Assembly: GCF_963678635.1 (NCBI RefSeq)
Contig: NC_087064.1
Location: forward strand, 52,348,684 to 52,412,683
Direction: 5' to 3'
From: Symsagittifera roscoffensis
Lineage: Eukaryota > Xenacoelomorpha > Acoela > Convolutidae
DNA: 64,000 bases
Of the stretch, positions 46,463-56,744 are shown piece by piece. The notes under the pieces were generated by a model that was not told where the DNA came from, ran no database searches, and saw only the letters and a list, made by a program, of their open reading frames with translations. How positions within the stretch are numbered: the first letter of the stretch is position 1; each line of letters starts with the position of its first letter. The position numbers were made by a program, and so were the translations under genes.

Positions 46463-47177
46463 TGTTCTGATTTGAAATAAAAACAGAAACATGAATTGTT
46501 TTATTGAGTTCACAAAGTGTGACGCCGCCGCCACCACAAAATAAATATATTTTTATTCATTTGCAAAAAGAAGGGAAATGCTATTGGAAAAATTCGTATA
46601 ACTTTTTTGTATTGAGAATTGAAACGACTATTCTCGTTCAATGCAAATAATAACGATTCTTCTCGTAAAATACGAGCATACGAAACATTCTTCTCGTAAA
46701 ATACGAATGTACGAATAGAGAATACGAAGTTAAGAAGTAACTTCTCATTTGATACGAAAAGTGGTACGATTTCCCTCAGGGATTCGACCCCCTGCCGACC
46801 CAAAGGGTCCCCCCTTTGATACTTTTTCAGAAATCCATTTTTGGCGGACCTACCCTAAAATTTTTCTAAAGGCGCCTTCGGCGCCAATATATACTAACTT
46901 TGAGGGGGAGCGCGCCTGCGGCGCAGAAAACGTTGCTCGAAAAATCAATTTGGTCGACCTAAAAAAAAAGATCGTCAAAATTTTGGAAAATTTTTCGAAA
47001 ATCCGCCCCCCCCCCCCCCCCCCCTCGAGAAAATCCTAGATCCTTCCGCCCCTGGGTCCAATACTTTATTAAAATTCCAAATTTTTTGTTGTTCTTAGGG
47101 TTTTAGCACACTTAATTAGAACTTATTCGCATATTTATTTCCAGTGACAGCAATTCATTGATGGCGTTGGAATCACT
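46463..47177 (+). mobile_element. LTR copy e and array end
   Basis: LTR 46,463-47,131 with hairpin array, truncated family 2 MITE (46,773-47,054, carrying a run of C near 46,997) and right end TTATTCGCA. The leader-like segment continues to GGAATCACTAC (47,177), where homology with the other units stops. What follows is either host flank or element sequence not otherwise present. Confidence 0.6.
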
Positions 47178-49204
47178 ACAATGGTTATAATCTGACGATG
47201 GCTCAAGCCATTCTGTTAATTGTTTGTGGTGCTTGATTTAATGCAAAAAACATTATAATAACAAACCACCAACGACAAGTTTCTCCTCACATTCAGTAGT
47301 CAGAACAAAAAATATTTAAGATACAAAGCAACAAAAAAAATGTAGAATATGAAGGTTATTTATAACATAAAATCAATATAACTTATGTTACTTCGCGAAT
47401 ACACGAAACTGTTAGACTTCTTGGCCAAAATTGAATGTCATAAATTAGGAATAAGGGTATCAATTGTCAAAGGGTAATACTACAGTTGTTTTCAAGCCTC
47501 TCAAATTGATTCAACACATCACTCGATGCACTTTATTGATTTTGTTGGTTGGTTGGTTGCACCCGATGCATTGGTTGATTTCATTGAATAACTAACCAAC
47601 CAATAAATTTTTGCTACTATAAATTGTCGTGATTGAACGTCATCAATTCTAGACATTTTGGATATGCAAAGAGATGTTTTTTGTCGTTCATTCGACTGAA
47701 ATAAGGTCCGCGACCGGCAACGAAAAACGAAAAGCGCAATAATTTTTTTTCCTGAAAATTTTCGATCTTAGAAAATTGAAAATTCTCAGTTTTTATAATA
47801 TTACGAAAACAGGATTTTTTCCCAGTTGTATCGCTTATTCAATTGTTATTCATGTATCAAAGTATCGCGTATTATCCATGGAACTCGGATACGAACAGCA
47901 ATTTCAACAAGTAAATTGCTTTAGAAAGTTTTGCTTCCGAAAAGGTATTATCCATTTGCCAAAAGTTATCAATTTATAAAGTAAAAATGTGTTTCCGATT
48001 TTCGCGGCTTTATTGATCCTTTAAGCAAAATGAGAAATATATATGCCTGGAGTGATTTTTCCTTGAAACAGATTTTACAAAAAAAGCTGACATGGTGCGC
48101 GGATCAACCTGAAAATCGTTGAAATGATAATCGAGTGTTTTGCACTTTCTTTTGTTTAAGATCGTAAAATCCCAAAAATTGCGAAACTAATCGCTTTATT
48201 GCTTTGGCTTTTTGTTTTATTTTTTGTTTTTTTTTATTCTGCAGTTTCTTTTGTAAAGTTTTGTCTTTGTTGTCCCGTTTTGTTTAGGAACGTATTTCAT
48301 CTTCTAGAAAATTATTTGGTTTTTCATGCTTCTGATCTCTTAACATGGAGCTCTTAAGGAACTCCTAACTTAGGTTTGTAATGAATTTCTTTATTTTTTA
48401 TTTGCCACTGAATTTTTATTGTTTATTTTACGCCAATACAGTTTTTTTGAGAAAAAATGGAAATTTAAACTTGATGTTTTATCAAGGCAATTTGTATATA
48501 ATTTTTAAATGCTAATCTTTTTTTTTATCAGGAAAGTTGTACAAAACCAATACACTCAATTCTGTTTGAAAGAGAAACTATAGATAAAACGGAGCTTATT
48601 GAGCTTTGAAACACATATTTTACCTGGTGGCATAACTCTGACAGTTATATCTTAAAAAAGTTGGAAATTGATAAAAGAAATACATGCCAGGAGCCATGCA
48701 TGGTCAATACAATTACTAAGCAAAGGAGACTATTAAAGCTGGATAGTCATTTCGAAAAGAAAATACAAAAACTGCTCTAGGCTTAGTGGAAACTGCGCTA
48801 CGTTTGTTGCGCTACGTTTCTTTTTTTGGTGGAAAGGACCAAAAGTTGCTTTAAATTGAAAGCTCCTGCAAGAACTCCACTAAATGCTTTCAAACAAATT
48901 CTCATTTGCCGTAATATCAAACTTGCTCTTACTCTCGCTGCGTTAGGTTGGGAAAGATTAGGTTCAGAATTGCAAATAATTTCCTAAAATTGCAAACAAA
49001 GTTTGTGTAGCAACAGAAAGTTTTATCGTTTACTAGCAAAAGCGTCGCAAAAATTAGCATCCAGTTAAGAAAAATTATCAATTATTTCTTTTTATGAACA
49101 ATTTTGTTGTCAATGACATTTAAGCTCAATTGCACGACCTTTCATGGGAAATAATCATTTTATTGGATTATATCGGCAAAAAAAATAAACAGTTTTCATC
49201 CAAC
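47178..49204. other. AT-rich unassigned DNA
   Basis: No gene recognised. GGTTGGTTGGTTGC and CTAACCAACCAATAA (about 47,545-47,610) form a loose inverted repeat. A 67-codon frame at 47,776-47,979 has no supporting feature. Confidence 0.4.
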
Positions 49205-49396
49205 AGAAAGTCGGAAGAACAAGACTAGGTTTGAAAACTGGTGAGATTTAGATTTAGTTTTTACTTTCTTCTCGTCGGATTGTTTAGTTTTCATTATATT
49301 ACCTACACTTATAAAATTGGTCGAGGCAGTTCCCTAGTCGAGGCAGCTCCCTAGGAGTTATCTTCCATGATCTTGCAAGATTCTTGTAAAAAAGGG

Positions 49397-52300
49397 TTAT
49401 CTTGCAAGATCTTGCAAGATGGAGGTTATCTTGAAAGAATCTTGGAAGAGGGAGGCTTTCTTGTGAGAACTTTGCACGATTCTTGCAAAATAACCATTCT
49501 AAAAATTGTCTAAAATCAAAAAAAAAATAACAGAAACTAGGTGTATGATCAAAACAAATTGATTGTAGAACGAGAACGCAAATTTTTTTCGAGTTGATCT
49601 GAAAAAAAAATTATTTTTTTTTCAAAATTGTTATTTGAATCGTTAAAAATTGTGGAGAGTGTGCTCTCGATGAATCATATTGGTTCTGTTTTGCAGTCAT
49701 TCAAACTTTCCTGAACTCAGAAAAAAAACTTGAAATGATTTTGATGTTTTTTTTTACAATCGAAAGAAAATGAATCAATTTCCCTTTTATTTTTTTATTG
49801 AGTCTAAACTTTTGTCATTTTATAAGATTTTAAGACATTACGAGACCAAGTGTTGTATTTTTTGATTTTCAAGCAGATTCCTCAACAAGAACGCTCCCTT
49901 TGTTCTACTTTTGTTCTTTTGACAAAATTTTAACATGTTCTGAAGACTTGTCTCTGGAACCCAACGCAAGGGAGGGGTTGAATGGTTCTTCTGGTGAGGT
50001 GGTTTCCGGCATAGTAAAGGACAAAAGGACAATTGTTACGGGGTAAGGTGACAAAAAGGCAAAAGTTTAGGGGGGAGCGATTGGAATTGTTTAGAGTTTG
50101 GAAAATTTTAAATTTCGAAATCGAGTGTGCTGTGTTCTTGTTCTGCAAAGTTTCTGTAACACTCATTTAATATAAGGAAAGCCAAATTGAATTGGATAAA
50201 TTTGTTCTCATTGTTTTCAAATTGATCATAAATTTTTTGAAGTTTGATAAAATAGTGGATTATAATTTCAGTCGACTTTAATTAGATCAATTATAATTTC
50301 AGATGTTGGCCTCCGTAGCGTCCGTTTTCCTTAACAAAAAGCATTTTCCTCGTTTTTTTGCGGAAATAAATTTTTTCGTTGATGTCAATGTTTTTTCTTA
50401 TGTTTACTTGCGCTCATTACTCTTTTGCAATCCTCGATTGGCTATGTTCTAGGAGTGTGTGAAATTGTCATCATAAACGACTTCTTTTCAACTGCGTCTA
50501 CTGAGGTTTTTATGTAGAACGCATGTCTGTATATCTTTGAGATATTCTGTGGTATCCATCAGCTCATCTCGATTGGCGTAGTATTGTGAAAAAACGGAGT
50601 TAAAAAAATCTAATTTTCATCTTGTGCTTTTAATCTTGTGATTTATTTCTTTAAAACAATGTTCTCAATTGATTTAAATTGTTTTTTCCCTATTTTGAGA
50701 GATTTAGGAAGATAGCCGCCAATCACAAAGAAAGTGGAAAAAAGTGAAGCTTTCTTGGGGCAACTGCCTAGTGGGCTGTGTGTATGTATGCGTATCTAAG
50801 ATTGCTTCCTGCTTCCACAAACGCTACTTGGTTGTCTTCGCGTGTCCTGCTAATTTCGTCCAAAAAAGTGTATTCTTAAAGATGTTGCAAAAACAAGGTT
50901 ATCTTTAAGGGAGGATGTCTTGCAAGATCTTGCAAAATCTTTTGAAGAGATGCATCCTCTTCAAAAAAATCTTGCAAGATCTTGCAAGATGGAGGTTATC
51001 TTGAAAGAGTCTTGGAAGAGGGAGGCTTTCTTGTGAGAACTTTGCAAAATTCTTGCAAAATAACCATTTTAAAAATATTGTCTAAAACCAAAAAAAAATA
51101 ACAGAAACTAGGTGTATGATCAAAACAAAATGATTGTAGAACGAGAACGCAAAACTTTTTCGAGTTGATCTGAAAAAAAATTTTTTTTTTTCAAAAATGT
51201 TATTTGATTCGTTAAAAATTGTGGAGAGTGTGCTCTCGATGAATCATATTGGTTCTGTTTTGCAGTCATTCAAACTTTCCCGAACTCAGAAAAAAAACTT
51301 GAAATGATTTTGATGTTTTTTTTACAATCGAAAGAAAATTAATCAATTTCCCTTTTAATTTTTTTATTGAGTCTAAACTTTTGTCATTTTAATAAAATTT
51401 TTAAAACATTATGAGACCAAGTGTTGTATTTTGTGATTTTCAAGCAGATTCCTCAACAAGAACGCTCCCTTTGTTCTACTTTTGTTCTTTTGACAAAATT
51501 TTAACATGTTCTGAAGACTCGTCTCTGGAATCCAACGTAAGGGAGGGGTTGAATGGTTCTTCTGGTGAGGTGGTTTCCGGCATAGTAAAGGACAAAGGGA
51601 CAATTGTTACGGGGTAAGGTGACAAAAAGGCAAAAGTTTAGGGAGGAGCGATTGGAATTGTTTAGAGTTTGGAAAATTTTAAATTTCGAAATCGAGTGTG
51701 CTGTGTTCTTGTTCTGCAAAGTTTCTGTAACACTCATTTAATATAAGGAAAGCCAAATTGAATTGGATAAATTTGTTCTCATTGTTTTCAAATTGATCAT
51801 AAATTTTTTGAAGTTTGATAAAATAGTGGATTATAATTTCAGTCGACTTTAATTAGATCAATTATAATTTCAGATGTTGGCCTCCGTAGCGTCCGTTTTC
51901 CTTAACAAAAAGCATTTTCCTCGTGTTTTTGCGGAAATAAATTTTTTCGTTGATGTCAATGTTTTTTCTTATGTTTACTTGCGCTCATTACTCTTTTGCA
52001 ATCCTCGATTGGCTATGTTCTAGGAGTGTGTGAAATTGTCATCATAAACGACTTCTTTTCAACTGCGTCTACTGGGGTTTTTATGAATAACGCATGTCTG
52101 TATATCTTTGAGATATTCTGTGGTATCCATCAGCTCATCTCGATTGGCGTAATATTGTGAAAAAACGGAGTTAAAAAAACCTAATTTTCATCTTGTGCTT
52201 TTAATCTTGTGATTTATTTCTTTAAAACAATGTTCTCAATTGATTTAAATTGTTTTTTCCCTATTTTGAGAGATTTAGGAAGATTGCCGCCAATCACAAA

Positions 52301-54147
52301 GAAAGTAGGAAAAATTGAAGCTTTCTTGGGGCAACTGCCTAGCGGGCTGTGTGAATGTATGCGTATCTAAGATTGCTTCCTGCTTCTACAAACGCTACTT
52401 GGTTGTCTTCGCGTGTTCTGCTAATTTCGTCCAAAAAAGTGTATTCTTAAAGATGTTGCAAAAACAAGGTTATCTTTAAAGGAGGCTGTCTTGCAAGATC
52501 TTGCAAAATCTTTTAAAGAGATGCATCCTCGACATAAAAATCTTGCAAGATCTTGCAAGATGGAGGTTATCTTGAAAGAGTCTTGGAAGAGGGAGGCTTT
52601 CTTGTGAGAACTTTGCAAGATTCTTGCAAAATAACCATTCTAAAAAAGTTGTCTAAAATCAAAAAAAAATAACAGAAACTAGGTGTATGATCAAAACAAA
52701 ATGATTGTAGAACGAGAACGCAAAACTTTTTCGAGTTGATGTGAAAAAAAAATTTTTTTTTTTCAAAATTGTTGTTTGAATCGTTAAAAATTGTGGAGAG
52801 TGTGCTCTCGATGAATCATATTGGTTCTGTTTTGCAGTCAATCAAACTTTCCCGAACTCAGAAAAAAAACTTGAAATGATTTTGATGTTTTTTTTTACAA
52901 TCGAAAGAAAATTAATCAATTTCCCTTTTATTTTTTTATTGAGTCTAAACTTTTGTCATTTTAATAAAATTTTTAAAACATTATGAGACCAAGTGTTGTA
53001 TTTTGTGATTTTCAAGCAGATTCCTCAACAAGAACGCTCCCTTTGTTCTACTTTTGTTCTTTTGACAAAATTTTAACATGTTCTGAAGACTTGTCTCTGG
53101 AATCCAACGTAAGGGAGGGGTTGAATGGTTCTTCTGGTGAGGTGGTTTCCGGCATAGTAAAGGACAAAGCGACAATTGTTACGGGGTAAGTTGACAAAAA
53201 GGCAAAAGTTTAGGGGGGAGCGATTGGAATTCTTAAGAGTTTGGAAAATTTTTAACTTTGAAATCGAGTGTGCTGTGTTCTTGTTCTGCAAAGTTTCTGT
53301 AACACTCATTTAATATAAGGAAAGCCAAATTGAATTGGATAAATTTGTTCTCATTGTCTTCAAATTGATCATAAATTTTTTGAAGTTTGATAAAATAGTG
53401 GATTATAATTTCAGTCGACTTTAATTAGATCAATTATAATTTCAGATGATGGCCTCCGTAGCGTCCGTTTTCCTTAACAATAAGCATTTTCCTCGTGTTT
53501 TTGCGGAAAAAATTTTTTTCGTTGATGTCAATTGTTTTTTCTTATGTTTACTTGCGCTCATTACTCTTTTGCAATCCTCGATTGGCTATGTTCTAGGAGT
53601 GTGTGAAATTGTCATCATAAACGACTTCTTTTCAACTGCGTCTACTGTGGTTTTTATGAATAACGCATGTCTGTATATCTTTGAGATATTCTGTGGTATC
53701 CATCAGCTCATCTCGATTGGCGTAATATTGTGAAAAAACGTAGTCAAAAAAACCTATCTTTCATCTTGTGCTTTTAATCTTGTGATTTATTTCTTTAAAA
53801 CAATGTTCTCATTTGATTTAAATTGTTTTTCCCTATTTTGAGAGATTTAGGAATTTAGCCGCCAATCACAAAGAAAGTAGAGAAAATTGAAGCTTTCTTG
53901 GGGCAACTGCCTAGCGGGCTGTGTGTGTGTATGCGTATCTAAGATTGCTTCCTGCTTCCACAAACGCTACTTGGTTGTCTTCGCGTGTCCTGCTAATTTC
54001 GTCCAAAAAACTGTATTCTTAAAGATGTTGCAAAAACAAGGTTATCTTTAAAGGAGGCTGTCTTGCAAGATCTTGCAAGATCTTTTAAAGAGATGAATCC
54101 TCTTCAAAGAAATCTTGCAAGAGTTTCGCAAGATCTTGCAAGATAAC
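49397..54147. repeat. Three tandem 1.57-kb repeats bounded by ATCTTGCAAGAT palindromes
   Basis: GGAGGTTATCTTGAAAG recurs at 49,421, 50,991 and 52,562, so the unit is 1,570-1,571 bp. Each boundary has overlapping copies of the 12-bp palindrome ATCTTGCAAGAT. The array begins GTTATCTTGCAAGATCTTG and ends with its inverse (GCAAGATCTTGCAAGATAAC, to 54,147), so the whole behaves as an inverted-repeat-bounded element. Units differ by scattered substitutions and small indels. Confidence 0.8.
53446..53733 (+). CDS. Possible exon in the third 1.57-kb repeat, 95 codons, unknown
   Basis: Begins directly after TATAATTTCAG, an acceptor-like sequence, at ATGATGGCCTCCG. The product is hydrophobic with about two possible membrane segments. 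The sister repeats (50,303 and 51,874) start the same way but shift frame near VDVN by one base and stop early. Upstream in each unit a frame ends at a donor-like GGG|GTAAGG (e.g. 51,613). A small spliced gene is possible but unproven. Confidence 0.2.
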   Translation: MMASVASVFLNNKHFPRVFAEKIFFVDVNCFFLCLLALITLLQSSIGYVLGVCEIVIINDFFSTASTVVFMNNACLYIFEIFCGIHQLISIGVIL

Positions 54148-56744
54148 ATCCCTTGATGGACTATAGTGGTCCGTCACAGCGCCGATTTTTTGTCCAAAAA
54201 CGTAGAATCTAAAGTATTCAGCCACCCAAACTGTCGAGAAAATTTTATTTTATTTGTTCAAAAACTTTTTTTAGCTGCATTTAGGGAATTGAAAGCGAAC
54301 AAAATTGGCCGCCAGCTTGTGGAACCGAAATATTCTAAAACCGCCCAAGGCCGTTGTGGTTTGCGTCGCACAATGCTCGAAAACCTCATGTGCGTTGAAG
54401 TGCTTTTTTCGACTAGGTTCGCCACCGCGTTTTTGATCAGATGGACACATTTTTTACTAAGTAGTGCTGACCTTACCGCTAGGGCTGAGAAGTAGTTGTG
54501 CCAGCTATGAAAAGACCTCTTGATTGAGTTTGGTTTTAAACGCGCCCGTGGTCGTTGTAGCGCATCGATTGGCTCCATTTTTACTACCCTTTCCACTGAA
54601 TTTCCGTGTTGGGAAGACATGTCCTCCCATTCGTCGAATTTGTTCATTTTCACATCCTCATGGATAACTATAACTTTCAACCCTCTGTTGTTCGTTTGTA
54701 ATGTATCGTCTTTTTGAGGAACATGCTGATCAACTGTTAATGTGCTCCGTTGTGAACACACTTTGATCGCAGTTGCAACATCGTCTAACCGAGTTTTGAC
54801 CGCGGCAATTTGCCCTTCTTTAAAGGAATCCTCTGCCTCTTCTCGGAGACGATCTTTGATCGCCCTCTGGGGTGATTTCAATCTCCTCCGCGAGTTCAAT
54901 CTCCTCACTAATCCAACCCCAGTACATTTGTATTAAACACTTCTTCGTACCACAGGTGTTTTAATTGACCAGCAGAGTTCCATCTGCGCTTCCGTGTTTA
55001 TCATGTTAACCTTGTAGATGTCTCGTAAAAATGGTATCCTAGGTTTCCTTAGCTTTCAATTGGCCACAAGTTTGCTCAATACTTAAGCATTTTGCACTCT
55101 CTCTGTTTCCTAGACAACAATGTGTGCGTTCCTTCTCAAATACAATGCTCACTGGAGTTCGCTTTAGGAGTTTAGGTGGCTGGAAAATAATTAAATAACC
55201 CGATGAAGGTACGCATGGTAACCAGGATAGCCGATTGCCTTGTAATTAGCACAAAAAATGTTCCGCCCATATTCACAAAAAAAAATAGATTTTTTTTTGC
55301 CAAATAGGCGCTGAATGAAACGTTCAAACTAATTTTTTATAGTAACATCAACTTTTTATAGTCAAGTCTGAACAAAAAATTTTCTATAACGAGAATTACT
55401 TGATTGCGTTAAGTTTTTGATGTTCGACTGAAAACTCGACTTTTTCAGATGACTGTTTATGGTACCTGAGTTTGCATGAAAAACAATAAAAAACAAAAGG
55501 AAAATAACATACACACCCGAATACAAATTTCCTCCCCATTTCCAATGGTCGGAACGAAAACAGTATAACCGAAAGAAGGATTGAGGTGAATCAAATCCAT
55601 AAAAAAGAGTGATGAAACAACGAAAAATATAACAAGATTTGCTCTCCCGGGTTGACCAAAAATTCTAATCATACAACTTTCATATAAGGAAAAAAGCTAA
55701 TCAAACACTTTTCATGCAATTCGAGAAATACAGAACATTGAACGAAAGGTTTTTGGATAATGATTTTTCATATATTAAAAGTATATGAATAGCACTTTTC
55801 CATAAACTGAAAAAAAAAAGATTTTGTTTGAAATTTTATTTCTCAATAACTGAACACAATTGGCAAATACCTTGGCTACTCAAAAGTAGAATCATCAAAG
55901 GTTTGACCGTCTTGCAAATACAATTACAATCCATCAAAAAAAGCCTGAATTGTCTTTGTTCTACCTCAAGCAAACGATATAATGAGAGTATCAAAATTTT
56001 AAACTTTGGCGAAAAATTTCAATTTTTAATTAACTAAGCATTGATCAGGGCATACAAAAACATGCCATACAAAACAAAGAGGCGTTCTTTTTTTTGTGTG
56101 TCCAGGGTTCGTTATGCACACAAATAACTGTTTTTTGCATGCCAAAAAAATTATGTAAAAAGTTTGTGTGAGTAAAAAAATATGTAAAATTCGATACGAT
56201 TTCGAAAATTTTTTGCTGTCGCAATCAAAAAATGCTAGTCATAGAATTTTCATATAAAGAAAACTTTTTTAGCGTTTTTTTGACATACAGTATTGACAAT
56301 ACATTGAACTTTGCTATAATCAAAGTTCGATGACATCATTTTTTTGCAAAATGTATGCAATTTGTATGAGTAGTATTTTTTCGTAGACTTAAATTATGGA
56401 ATTGTATGATTAGCTTTTTTGGTCTATGAAAGTCAATACAAAAAAATGACGAGCTATGTTTTCAACTTTAATTCCCAACAGTTTGCCAACGCCAAACATA
56501 CAGAAGGCTGTGATTCATATGCTGTGATGCTGTAATTGAATAAGGCTGTAAATGTTTTTCATTCTCGAAATAACTATCAGTTCTTTGAAACCAAGAATCC
56601 GAGAAATTAATTCGATGGACGAATCTACGACATTCTGAACACTTCCCTCGGTGATCACCGGAAGCTAATGAAGTACTTAGCCTCTACTTATGATCACATA
56701 CGGTTCGGCATCTTTTCAAACGGTTCGGCATCTTTTAAACGCAA
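54148..56744. repeat. Unique block of the left unit
   Basis: Carries the minus-strand ORF, then (minus strand, further upstream, about 54,960-55,130) another readable stretch corresponding to 59,060-59,200 (KLRKPRIPFLRDIYKVN in the right copy) that may be a preceding exon. The remainder is non-coding AT-rich sequence with two related 90-bp stretches (TTTCATATAAGGAAAAAAGC at about 55,679 and a variant at 56,247). Confidence 0.5.
54258..54908 (-). CDS. Hypothetical protein, 216 codons, left copy
   Basis: Open frame in a stretch clearly richer in G+C than its surroundings. The protein is charged: Lys/Arg/Glu-rich start (KDRLREEAEDSFKEGQIAAV), an acidic middle (KFDEWEDMSSQ) and a basic, aromatic C-terminal half (HSWHNYFSALAV, RRKPQRPW). 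No signal peptide or known domain. Against the right copy it has one extra base near 54,870, so its first residues differ and the longer upstream frame is lost. It lies directly beside the palindrome array, which could make it a transposon gene. Function unknown. Confidence 0.4.
   Translation of the reverse strand: MRRLNSRRRLKSPQRAIKDRLREEAEDSFKEGQIAAVKTRLDDVATAIKVCSQRSTLTVDQHVPQKDDTLQTNNRGLKVIVIHEDVKMNKFDEWEDMSSQHGNSVERVVKMEPIDALQRPRARLKPNSIKRSFHSWHNYFSALAVRSALLSKKCVHLIKNAVANLVEKSTSTHMRFSSIVRRKPQRPWAVLEYFGSTSWRPILFAFNSLNAAKKSF

Larger units (their letters stand above)
49205..56744. repeat. Large tandem duplication, left unit (about 7.5 kb)
   Basis: Starts GAAAGTCGGAAGAACAAGAC and ends ...ACGCAAC. 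It contains a 215-bp lead, three 1.57-kb repeats and a unique block with a minus-strand ORF. The right unit, 56,745-60,469, begins with the same bases at an offset of 7,540. At the join, CGGTTCGGCATCTTTTCAAA is doubled (56,700-56,740). Confidence 0.8.

Noticed and set aside
40301-46803. 83-97 codon minus frames in each LTR
   Set aside because: They cover the hairpin array and recur only because the LTR recurs.
20154-47131. Target-site duplication for the Tor insertion
   Set aside because: Bases flanking the first and last LTR (AGCTC and TATTT) do not match, and the intervening rearrangements make the pair non-comparable.
49838-53309. 64- and 78-codon minus frames repeated in each 1.57-kb unit
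   Set aside because: Repetition follows from the tandem duplication. No domain, and the two frames overlap each other.
49397-54147. CRISPR-like array
   Set aside because: Units are 1.57 kb, the short repeats are palindromes without regular spacers, and the DNA is plainly eukaryotic.
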